Origin: Rubrivivax sp.
GTDB taxonomy: Bacteria > Pseudomonadota > Gammaproteobacteria > Burkholderiales > Burkholderiaceae_C
Assembly: GCA_027490215.1 (NCBI GenBank)
Contig: JAIXYO010000054.1
Coordinates: 21,770 to 85,769, forward strand
DNA length: 64,000 nt
Direction: 5' to 3'
The notes beneath the pieces were generated by a model. The model was not told the DNA's origin and ran no database searches. It saw nothing but the letters and a program-made list of their open reading frames with translations. This document shows, piece after piece, positions 54,327 to 64,000 of this stretch (the first letter of the stretch is position 1; every line of letters begins with the position of its first letter). A program made the translations under genes and the position numbers.

Positions 54327-56231
54327 TCAGGCCGCGGCTGGTGCGCTGTCCGAGGACAAAGGGGCTTGAGGGCCACCGCTGGAGCGGCTCGACGAGGAGG
54401 TCCAGTCCTTGGGCGCGCGCGGCGGCTTGCCATTCATGATGTCGTCGATCTGGTCGCTGTCGATGGTCTCCCACTCCAGCAGCGCCTTCGCCATCACGTG
54501 CATCTTGTCCTTGTTGTCCTCGATATGCTTTCGCGCAATCAGGTACTGCTCATCAATGATGCGGCGAATCACACCATCCACCTTGCGCATCGTTTCCTCG
54601 GACATCGTCGTTGTCTTGGTCACTGAACGGCCCAGGAAAACCTCGCCCTCGTTCTCTGCGTAGACCATCGGACCCAGTTCATCGGTCATGCCGTAGCGGG
54701 TGACCATATCGCGGGCGATCTGTGTGGCGCGCTCGAAGTCGTTGCTGGCGCCTGTGGTCATCTGGTTCATGAACACCTCCTCAGCAATCCGCCCGCCAAA
54801 AAGCACCGAGATCGTAGACAGCATCCGCTCCTTGTCGAGGCTGTAGCGGTCCCCTTCGGGCAGCTGCATCGTCACGCCCAGCGCACGGCCGCGAGGAATC
54901 ACCGTCACCTTGTGCACCGGGTCGGTCTTCGGCATCAGGCGAGCCACCAACGCGTGACCGGACTCATGGTAGGCAGTGTTCTTGCGCTCTTCCTCCGGCA
55001 TGATCATGGACTTGCGCTCAGGCCCCATCATGATCTTGTCCTTGGCCTTCTCGAAGTCCATCATCTCGACGACCCGACCCGCGCGCCTCGCGGCGAACAA
55101 AGCGGCTTCATTGACCAGATTAGCCAGATCCGCGCCCGAGAACCCCGGGGTACCACGTGCCAGGATGTCGGCACGGATGTCCTGCCCCACCGGCACCTTG
55201 CGCATGTGCACGTTCAGAATCTGCTCGCGACCACGGACGTCCGGCAGGGTTACATAGACTTGGCGGTCGAAGCGGCCTGGGCGAAGCAGCGCAGGATCCA
55301 GGATGTCCGGGCGGTTGGTCGCCGCCATCACGATCACGCCCAGATTGGTCTCGAAACCGTCCATTTCGACCAGCATCTGATTCAGCGTTTGCTCGCGCTC
55401 GTCGTTGCCCCCGCCGAGGCCCGCGCCACGGTGGCGACCGACAGCATCGATTTCGTCCACAAAGATGATGCAAGGCGCACTCTTCTTGGCCTGCTCGAAC
55501 ATGTCGCGCACTCGCGCTGCGCCCACGCCGACAAACATCTCGACGAAGTCAGAACCCGAGATACTGAAGAACGGCACCTTGGCTTCACCGGCAATGGCCT
55601 TGGCGAGCAACGTTTTGCCGGTTCCCGGTGGGCCAACCAGAAGCACACCACGCGGTATGCGCCCGCCCAGTTTCTGGAACCGCTGTGGGTCTTTCAGGAA
55701 ATCGACCAGTTCCTTGACCTCTTCCTTCGCCTCGTCGCAACCCGCGACATCGGCAAACGTGGTCGTGTTGTTGGCTTCGTCGAGCATGCGGGCCTTGGAT
55801 TTCCCGAAACTGAACGCACCACCCTTGCCGCCGCCCTGCATCTGCCGCATGAAATAGATCCACACGCCGATCAGCAGCAGCATCGGCCCCCAGGAAACCA
55901 GGATGTTCATCAGCAGCGAGGGCTCTTCGCGCGGCTTGACATCAAACTTGACACCGCTGTTGATCAGGTCACCGACCAGACCGCGATCCAGATACGTCGC
56001 GGTGCTGCGCAGGCGCTTGTCATCGGTCGTCGTTGCGATGATCTCGGTGCCCGCAGGCCCTTCCTGCAGCGTGACCGCCTTGATGCGCTTGTTGCGAACC
56101 TCTTCCAGGAAATCGGAGTACCCGATCTGGCTGCCAGAGGTCGTGCCGCGATCGAACTGCTTGAACACGGTGAAAAGCACGAGGGCGATGACGAGCCACA
56201 CGGCGATTTTCGAGAACCATTGATTGTTCAC
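54327..56231 (-). CDS. ftsH: ATP-dependent zinc metalloprotease FtsH
   Basis: Inner-membrane hexameric AAA+ protease for membrane-protein quality control, 634 residues. Two N-terminal membrane segments flank a periplasmic part; AAA domain with [35 protein letters not shown] and [20 protein letters not shown]; peptidase zinc site HESGHALVA. The start is set at GTG 56231 because it yields [13 protein letters not shown] and has GGAG 5 bases upstream; a GTG two codons earlier is less well placed. The C-terminal tail is Ser/Pro/Ala-rich. Confidence 0.97.
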   Translation of the reverse strand: MNNQWFSKIAVWLVIALVLFTVFKQFDRGTTSGSQIGYSDFLEEVRNKRIKAVTLQEGPAGTEIIATTTDDKRLRSTATYLDRGLVGDLINSGVKFDVKPREEPSLLMNILVSWGPMLLLIGVWIYFMRQMQGGGKGGAFSFGKSKARMLDEANNTTTFADVAGCDEAKEEVKELVDFLKDPQRFQKLGGRIPRGVLLVGPPGTGKTLLAKAIAGEAKVPFFSISGSDFVEMFVGVGAARVRDMFEQAKKSAPCIIFVDEIDAVGRHRGAGLGGGNDEREQTLNQMLVEMDGFETNLGVIVMAATNRPDILDPALLRPGRFDRQVYVTLPDVRGREQILNVHMRKVPVGQDIRADILARGTPGFSGADLANLVNEAALFAARRAGRVVEMMDFEKAKDKIMMGPERKSMIMPEEERKNTAYHESGHALVARLMPKTDPVHKVTVIPRGRALGVTMQLPEGDRYSLDKERMLSTISVLFGGRIAEEVFMNQMTTGASNDFERATQIARDMVTRYGMTDELGPMVYAENEGEVFLGRSVTKTTTMSEETMRKVDGVIRRIIDEQYLIARKHIEDNKDKMHVMAKALLEWETIDSDQIDDIMNGKPPRAPKDWTSSSSRSSGGPQAPLSSDSAPAAA

Positions 56232-56362
56232 TGCCACTCCAATTCTTCAACTACGGGGTCGGCGTGCACAGCGGGCGCGACGTCTAGCATATGTAGTGCC
56301 GAGTTTATGCGACTCAAGTGCTGTGTGGTTTATCAGGTCACTGAACGTGATAGTTGCCCAAG

Positions 56363-57079
56363 TCACCCCGGCAAAGCGGTCTTCGCAGGGATTTCGACCA
56401 TTTTGTAAGCCGTCTTGAGCCCGATGCCGACCAGAAAGGTCTCGGACGAACGATCTCGCGAAGCTTTTGGCTTGATCGATTTCACCGTCCGAAAGTTCGC
56501 CTTCAGCAAGGCGACCAGCTCGTTGTAGTTGCTGCCATGGAACACTTTGCAAACCAGCGCCCCCCCTGAAACAAGGTGCCGCGCGGCGAAATCAACCGCC
56601 AGTTCTACCAAGTGGGTGATGCGGGCATCGTCTGAACTGGTGATGCCCGTCAGGTTTGGCGCGAGGTCGGACACAACGACATCAACTGGCCGGCCGTCCA
56701 CCGCGGCCTCAAGCTGCTCCAGCACCGGCTCGTCCCGAAAATCGCCCTGGATGAACACCACACCATCGATCGGCTCGAAATCCAGAATGTCCAGCGCGAT
56801 GATGGTGCCATTGAGCGGGCCGAGCCCGGCACCAATGGCATCTGGCACCTTGTTCGACAGTTTGCGACGGACATACTGACTCCAGGCGCCCGGCGCCGCG
56901 CCGAGATCGACCACCACCTGACCCGGCTTCAGCAGACCGAGCGTCTCATCGATTTCCTTCAATTTGTAGGCAGCGCGGGCTCGGTAGCCCTCCTTCTTCG
57001 ACAACTTGACATAGGTGTCGTTGAGGTGCGCCAGTAACCACGCTTTATCGATCTTCTTGCTTTTGGATTTGACCTTCAT
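56363..57079 (-). CDS. rlmE: 23S rRNA (uridine-2'-O-)-methyltransferase RlmE (FtsJ/RrmJ)
   Basis: SAM-dependent methyltransferase that 2'-O-methylates U2552 of 23S rRNA late in 50S assembly, 238 residues. RARAAYKLKEID (catalytic Lys), VVDLGAAPGAWSQYV (SAM loop), VVSDLAPNLTG and GALVCKVFHGSNY are conserved. The N-terminus is Lys-rich. Upstream of ftsH in the classic rlmE-ftsH order, and divergent from yhbY with only 20 bases between the start codons. Confidence 0.97.
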   Translation of the reverse strand: MKVKSKSKKIDKAWLLAHLNDTYVKLSKKEGYRARAAYKLKEIDETLGLLKPGQVVVDLGAAPGAWSQYVRRKLSNKVPDAIGAGLGPLNGTIIALDILDFEPIDGVVFIQGDFRDEPVLEQLEAAVDGRPVDVVVSDLAPNLTGITSSDDARITHLVELAVDFAARHLVSGGALVCKVFHGSNYNELVALLKANFRTVKSIKPKASRDRSSETFLVGIGLKTAYKMVEIPAKTALPG

Positions 57080-57099
57080 ACGGCGTCGATAATAGGCTC

Positions 57100-57573
57100 A
57101 TGACAGCTATCACACTCACCACCCATCAGCGCCGGGAAAAACGCGCCGACGCTCACCATCTGACCCCGGTGGTACTGATCGGCGGCGACGGTCTGACAGC
57201 AGCAGTCATCAAGGAGACCGACGCCGCGCTGACTGCACATGGGCTGATCAAGGTCCGCGTCTTCTCCGATGAGCGAGCGTCCCGCGAATCCATGTTCGCG
57301 ACCCTGACCGATCAGCTCAATGCCGCGCCGGTCCAGCACATCGGCAAACTGCTGGTGCTGTGGCGTCCGATTCCGCCCAAGGAAAAGGAGGAGCGCGAAG
57401 ACCGAATGCCGGGCCCCAAGGTGGTGAAGCTGCTGAAGTTCTCGAAGAGCGGCAACCATCGGCCGCAGGTGAAGAAGATCAAGGTATTGGGCAACGAGCG
57501 GGTGGCCGCGGGAGGCGAGATCAAGCGCGCTCGCAAACGCGTCACGAGTGTGAAGCGCAAGGCCGTCGACTGA
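57100..57573 (+). CDS. yhbY: YhbY-family CRM-domain RNA-binding protein
   Basis: CRS1/YhbY domain protein, 157 residues; YhbY associates with pre-50S particles. Core: LTTHQRREKRADAHHLTPVV, LIGGDGLTAAVIKETDAALT, LIKVRV and HIGKLLVLWRP (residues 5-93). A basic C-terminal extension of about 65 residues (KRARKRVTSVKRKAVD at the end) goes beyond the 97-residue E. coli protein. Divergent from rlmE; a -10-like GATAAT lies 7 bases before its ATG, so its leader may be nearly absent. Confidence 0.92.
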   Translation: MTAITLTTHQRREKRADAHHLTPVVLIGGDGLTAAVIKETDAALTAHGLIKVRVFSDERASRESMFATLTDQLNAAPVQHIGKLLVLWRPIPPKEKEEREDRMPGPKVVKLLKFSKSGNHRPQVKKIKVLGNERVAAGGEIKRARKRVTSVKRKAVD

Positions 57574-57612
57574 ATCGACGGGAATCGCGCCCTCTGCGTG
57601 GCGCAAACCGGT

Positions 57613-58047
57613 TCAGCGGGCTGTCAGTCGCCAGGCCAACGCCAGCACCAGCAGCCCCTTCAACGCAAACAATCCTGCTGAGAGCCCGTGCAGGGCCCCG
57701 AAGGACAGGCTGCCCTCTCCCGCTCGTGCGGCCGCCATCATCGGCTGGAGCACGAAATAACCGACGATCGTGCAGAACAATGTTCCGAGCACCAGCAGCA
57801 GGTTCGTGTTCAAGGCTGGTGTGGGCGGCTGATCGTGCTCGGCGAGCACCGTCTTGCGATTGAGCAACAGCAGAATCACCGCCACCGCCAGGCTGAGATG
57901 GGCTTCAATCGCAAACATGCGCCCGGCTGAGCGCCCGGCGATCTCAACCGTCGTGACCGCAAAACCGGCAGGCGCGCCGATGGCCCCGAGGCCCACCAGC
58001 AACCCAGCCCACAGTCCGGCCAACAACCTGGCGAGGCGTTGCAGCAC
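57613..58047 (-). CDS. DUF4149 membrane protein
   Basis: Small inner-membrane protein of 144 residues with four hydrophobic segments (near 5-25, 48-62, 80-100, 118-140), of the DUF4149/TMEM205-like family: ARLLAGLWAGLLVGLGAIGA, PAGFAV and LHGLSAGLFALKGLLVLA are typical. Function unknown. It follows greA by 14 bases, a linkage common in Burkholderiales, and converges with yhbY. Confidence 0.85.
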   Translation of the reverse strand: MLQRLARLLAGLWAGLLVGLGAIGAPAGFAVTTVEIAGRSAGRMFAIEAHLSLAVAVILLLLNRKTVLAEHDQPPTPALNTNLLLVLGTLFCTIVGYFVLQPMMAAARAGEGSLSFGALHGLSAGLFALKGLLVLALAWRLTAR

Positions 58048-58061
58048 GAAGCAGCCCTCGC

Positions 58062-58538
58062 TTACTCGTAGCGCACCGCCATCACTTCATAGCTCTTCAC
58101 GCCTCCGGGCGCCTGCACCTCCGCAATGTCGCCGACCTCCTTGCCGATCAGCGCGCGGGCGATCGGCGAACTGATCGAGATCAGGCCCAACTTCAAATCC
58201 GCCTCATCGTCACCGACGATCTGGTAAGTCACTGCGGCCCCGCTGGCTTCGTCTTCAAGGTCGACTGTGGAGCCGAAGACGACCTTGCCTTCGGCGTCAA
58301 GCGACGCGGGATTGATGATCTTGGCTGCCGCGAGCTTGCCTTCGATGTCCAGGATGCGGCCTTCAATGAATCCCTGCTTGTCCTTGGCCGCTTCGTATTC
58401 GGCGTTCTCGGACAAGTCGCCCTGAGCCCTGGCTTCTGCGATCGCCTGGATCACCGCATGGCGCTCGACCGTCTTGAGGCGCTGCAACTCGTCCTTCAGC
58501 TTGTCAGCACCGCGTTGGGTGAGAGGAATGGTCTGCAT
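58062..58538 (-). CDS. greA: Transcription elongation factor GreA
   Basis: RNA polymerase secondary-channel factor that rescues backtracked complexes, 158 residues. The coiled coil contains the tip acidic pair in [19 protein letters not shown]; the C-terminal FKBP-like domain has [20 protein letters not shown] and [17 protein letters not shown] 58538 is preferred to an in-frame start 6 codons upstream. It follows carB with an intervening attenuator-like hairpin. Confidence 0.97.
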   Translation of the reverse strand: MQTIPLTQRGADKLKDELQRLKTVERHAVIQAIAEARAQGDLSENAEYEAAKDKQGFIEGRILDIEGKLAAAKIINPASLDAEGKVVFGSTVDLEDEASGAAVTYQIVGDDEADLKLGLISISSPIARALIGKEVGDIAEVQAPGGVKSYEVMAVRYE

Positions 58539-58562
58539 GTCTGGAATCCCGGGCAAAAATGA

Positions 58563-58591
58563 AGCCGCCGCCAGAATATCCAGCGGCGGCT
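58563..58591 (-). terminator. Terminator or attenuator between carB and greA
   Basis: Arms AGCCGCCGC (58563-58571) and GCGGCGGCT (58583-58591) pair perfectly over 9 bases with an 11-base loop; on the minus strand TCATTTTTG follows. It lies 30 bases after the carB stop and 25 bases before greA, so any greA promoter would have to lie before the hairpin or within carB. Confidence 0.7.
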
Positions 58592-58621
58592 GAGAGCTAG
58601 GTTTGTCGTTGCGTTTTGAGT

Positions 58622-61880
<3,259 letters not shown>

Positions 61881-61888
<8 letters not shown>

Positions 61889-63068
61889 GCTGGCCTCCGA
61901 CAGTGGCGGTGCGCGGCGCACAGGCTTGCATCAAGGCCGTGAAGCGATCGAACAGATAGTCGATGTCGTGCGGGCCGGGGGAGGCCTCGGGGTGGCCCTG
62001 AAAGCAGAAAGCCGGGCGGTCGGTGCGCGCCAAGCCTTGCAGCGTGCCATCGAACAGGCTCACGTGGGTCGGTCTCAGATTTTTCGGCAAGGTGGTCTCG
62101 TCGACGGCAAAGCCGTGGTTCTGGCTGGTGATGCTCACGCGCCCGCTGTCCAGGTCTTTCACCGGATGGTTGGCGCCGTGGTGGCCAAATTTCATCTTGA
62201 AGGTCTTGGCGCCAGAGGCCAGCGCAAGAATCTGGTGACCCAGACAGATGCCGAAGGTCGGGATGCCACTCTCGATCAGCGCCCGCGTGGCCTCGATCGC
62301 ATAGTCACAAGGTTGCGGGTCGCCAGGACCGTTGCTCAGGAAAACACCATCAGGCTTCAAGGCCAGCACTTCAGCAGCCGCCGTTTTCGCCGGCACGACA
62401 GTGACCTTGCAGCCGCGGCTGGCGAGCATGCGCAGGATGTTGCGCTTGACGCCGAAGTCCAGCGCAACAACATGAAAGCGCGGTTCAGCGAGTTGCCCGT
62501 AACCATTACCCAGCGCCCATTCGGTCTGGTTCCAGATGCTGCGCTCGGTGCTGCTGACAACCTGGGCCAGATCCAGTCCAGCCATGCTGGGCGCAGCACG
62601 CGCCGCAGCCAGCGCCTGTGTGAAATGGTCCTCTGTCAGCGCAGTTCCGATTTCAAGGGTCAGGATGCAGCCGTTTTGCGCGCCCGTGCTCCGCAGCAGG
62701 CGTGTCAGGCGGCGGGTATCTATGTTGGCAATCGCCACCGTGCCCTCACGCTGCAGGTACTGCGGCAGGGTCTCGCTCATGCGGAAGTTCGACGGCAGGA
62801 CAGGCAGATCCTTGATGATCAGGCCAGCGGCGTGAACGCGATCGGATTCAACGTCTTCGGTATTGACGCCGTAGCTGCCAATGTGCGGATAGGTCAGCGT
62901 GACGATCTGACGGCAGTAACTCGGGTCGGTCAGGATTTCCTGATAGCCAGTGAGCGCGGTGTTGAACACCACCTCACCGCAGGTCTGTCCAGGAGACCCG
63001 ATGGAAATGCCGATGAAACGGGAGCCGTCTGCGAGAACAAGGATTGCGGGGGGCAGCACGGGCAGCAA
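61881..63068 (-). CDS. carA: Carbamoyl-phosphate synthase small (glutaminase) subunit
   Basis: Class I glutamine amidotransferase that feeds ammonia to CarB, 395 residues. N-terminal [20 protein letters not shown] and [20 protein letters not shown]; glutaminase nucleophile in [13 protein letters not shown], with His and Glu in [15 protein letters not shown]. The start is a TTG at 63068: it gives the family N-terminus and has GGAG 6 bases before it. A TTG at 63110 adds unmatched residues. Such a rare start may lower CarA translation. Confidence 0.95.
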
Positions 63069-63182
63069 GGAATTCTCCGTTGATGCACCCAGCTCTGCCC
63101 CGCAGCGCAAGCTGCGAGTCGGAATCCGGTGGGAAACTGTGAGGGTTTCGCTGGGGGCGGGTGTGTTCGGGTAAACCTCGGG

Positions 63183-63188
63183 ATTGTA
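63183..63188 (-). promoter_or_regulatory. -10-like element upstream of carA
   Basis: TACAAT on the minus strand (63188-63183) matches the -10 consensus at five of six positions and would start transcription near 63176, giving carA a leader of about 108 bases. No convincing -35 is seen. Confidence 0.35.
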
Positions 63189-63230
63189 AGCGGTGGGAGA
63201 CCGCCGAGACGTGAACCCGCCGGCAGCGGC

Positions 63231-63638
63231 TCAGGTCCCGAGCGCCGCCACACCCGCCTTGGCAATCTGCGCATCCTCGCTGCTCTTGACGCCGCTGACG
63301 CCCACCGCACCGAGACAATGCCCGTTGGCCATCAGCGGCACGCCACCTTCGAGCAGCCCGTCGATCTCGGGCGCGCTGAGAAACGACACCCGCCCGCCGT
63401 TGATCATTTCCTCGTAAACGCGGCTCTCGCGGCGACCAAGCGCCGCGGTTCTCGCCTTAGCCGGCGCAATGTGCGCCGAGATGGGTGCCGCGCCGTCCAG
63501 TCGCTGGAACGAAAGCAGGTGACCGCCGTCATCGACGATGGCGATGGACACGGCCCATTGATTCGCCAGCGCCTCCTGTTCGGCCGCCGCCGAGATGCGT
63601 TTCAGGTCGGTCAAGGTCAATGATGGTTTGGAAATCAT
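63231..63638 (-). CDS. GlcG/HbpS-like small protein (heme-binding family)
   Basis: Protein of 135 residues of the GlcG/HbpS (DUF336) family: LTLTDLKRISAAAEQEALAN, WAVSIAIVDDGGHLLSFQRL, DGAAPISAHIAPAKARTAA, and GGVPLMANGHCLGAVGVSG are the conserved blocks. Some relatives bind heme or cobalamin or act with GlcDEF; the role here is unknown. No signal peptide, so it is probably cytoplasmic. ATG 63638 has a weak site; an in-frame start at 63683 is less family-like. It is upstream of carA in the same direction. Confidence 0.85.
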   Translation of the reverse strand: MISKPSLTLTDLKRISAAAEQEALANQWAVSIAIVDDGGHLLSFQRLDGAAPISAHIAPAKARTAALGRRESRVYEEMINGGRVSFLSAPEIDGLLEGGVPLMANGHCLGAVGVSGVKSSEDAQIAKAGVAALGT

Positions 63639-63809
63639 GTCGTGCTGCCCAGTGGTGTCAAAGTCGCCAATGTACGGCGTCAACTCACAGCCAGGCGCTG
63701 GATCTCACTCATCTGGCGGCGATTGACTGACACAGCTTTGACGGTGGGGCGCGGAACTAGAATGAATCGCAACGGTCCTACCGGGGCTGTTTCATTTTCC
63801 GGAGGTTCC

Positions 63810-64000
63810 ATGAGTCAAGTCCTATACAACGGCTATGCCCCAACCAGCACGTCAGTCGAGCAGCGCAACCGCGTGCTGCGTAACACCTACTGGCTGCTGG
63901 CGCTGTCGATGGTGCCCACCGTGCTGGGCGCCTGGATCGGCGTGGCCACCGGCATCTCGCGCGCCATGTCGCCAGGCATCAGCCTGGTCGTTTTCCTCGC
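63810..64000 (+). CDS. yccA: Bax inhibitor-1/YccA family membrane protein, 3' end cut by window edge
   Basis: Only the first 63 codons are inside the window. The start MSQVLYNGYAPTSTSVEQRN and VLRNTYWLLALSMVPTVLGA are typical of the Bax-inhibitor-1 (UPF0005) family, of which E. coli YccA is a substrate and modulator of FtsH. A perfect GGAGG site (63801-63805) lies 4 bases before ATG 63810. A -10-like TAGAAT is at 63758-63763, with TTGACG only 14 bases before it. Confidence 0.85.
   Translation, partial: MSQVLYNGYAPTSTSVEQRNRVLRNTYWLLALSMVPTVLGAWIGVATGISRAMSPGISLVVFL

Overview
The window is a gene-dense, GC-rich stretch of a betaproteobacterial chromosome, most likely of the order Burkholderiales (Rubrivivax/Leptothrix/Comamonadaceae-like). 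The reasons are gene orders typical of that group: rpsF-priB-rpsR-rplI, trxA then rho then rpmE2, pstSCAB-phoU-phoB-phoR, ftsH-folP-glmM beside rlmE/yhbY, carAB-greA, and dnaX-ybaB-recR close to the SRP RNA gene. I see no rRNA, tRNA, insertion sequence, phage or CRISPR. Almost all of it is ordinary core genome; the left 15 kb is accessory catabolism.

Region 1 (1-15432, nearly all minus strand) is the catabolic part. A five-gene branched-chain-type ABC importer (livK-G-F-H-M, the last cut by the window edge) lies beyond a five-gene ATP-dependent ketone carboxylase operon. In subunit number, order and size the operon matches acetophenone carboxylase (Apc1 to Apc5). Its genes are tightly packed, and the last one overlaps a CobW/COG0523 metallochaperone GTPase, followed by rbgA. 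Upstream of apc1 is a perfect FNR/DNR box (TTGAT-N4-ATCAA) whose centre lies exactly 41.5 bases before the start site implied by a -10 element, so anaerobic or nitric-oxide-linked induction is predicted. A receiver-only response regulator sits between the importer and rbgA.

Region 2 (15433-28333) holds a gene-poor AT-rich gap with a possible 27-residue ORF, the rpsF-priB-rpsR-rplI operon with a good promoter and terminator, an SSS-family symporter carrying an EF-hand loop, rnhA, a methyltransferase and gloB whose start codons share one CATG, mltD, a MAPEG protein, recR, ybaB, dnaX, a divergent PurM-like protein, and the 4.5S/SRP RNA.

Region 3 (28334-42839) has an SRAP (YedK/HMCES-type) gene coupled to murI, then two neighbouring HDOD proteins on the minus strand. 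One is an intact Ser/Thr kinase-HDOD-GAF fusion; the other has a kinase-like domain that has lost its catalytic residues. An AddA/AddB-type recombination nuclease-helicase pair follows, then trxA, rho and rpmE2. A consensus promoter inside the end of trxA gives rho a leader of over 200 bases.

Region 4 (42894-64000) contains an ArnT-like membrane glycosyltransferase, the complete phosphate regulon (phoR, phoB, phoU, pstB, pstA, pstC, pstS) with a Pho box, a fasciclin lipoprotein, glmM-folP-ftsH, rlmE and yhbY (divergent, 20 bases apart), DUF4149-greA-carB-carA, a GlcG/HbpS-like protein and the start of a Bax-inhibitor-1/YccA gene cut by the right edge. The most novel material is the FNR-linked carboxylase operon with its coupled metallochaperone, and the kinase/pseudokinase HDOD pair.
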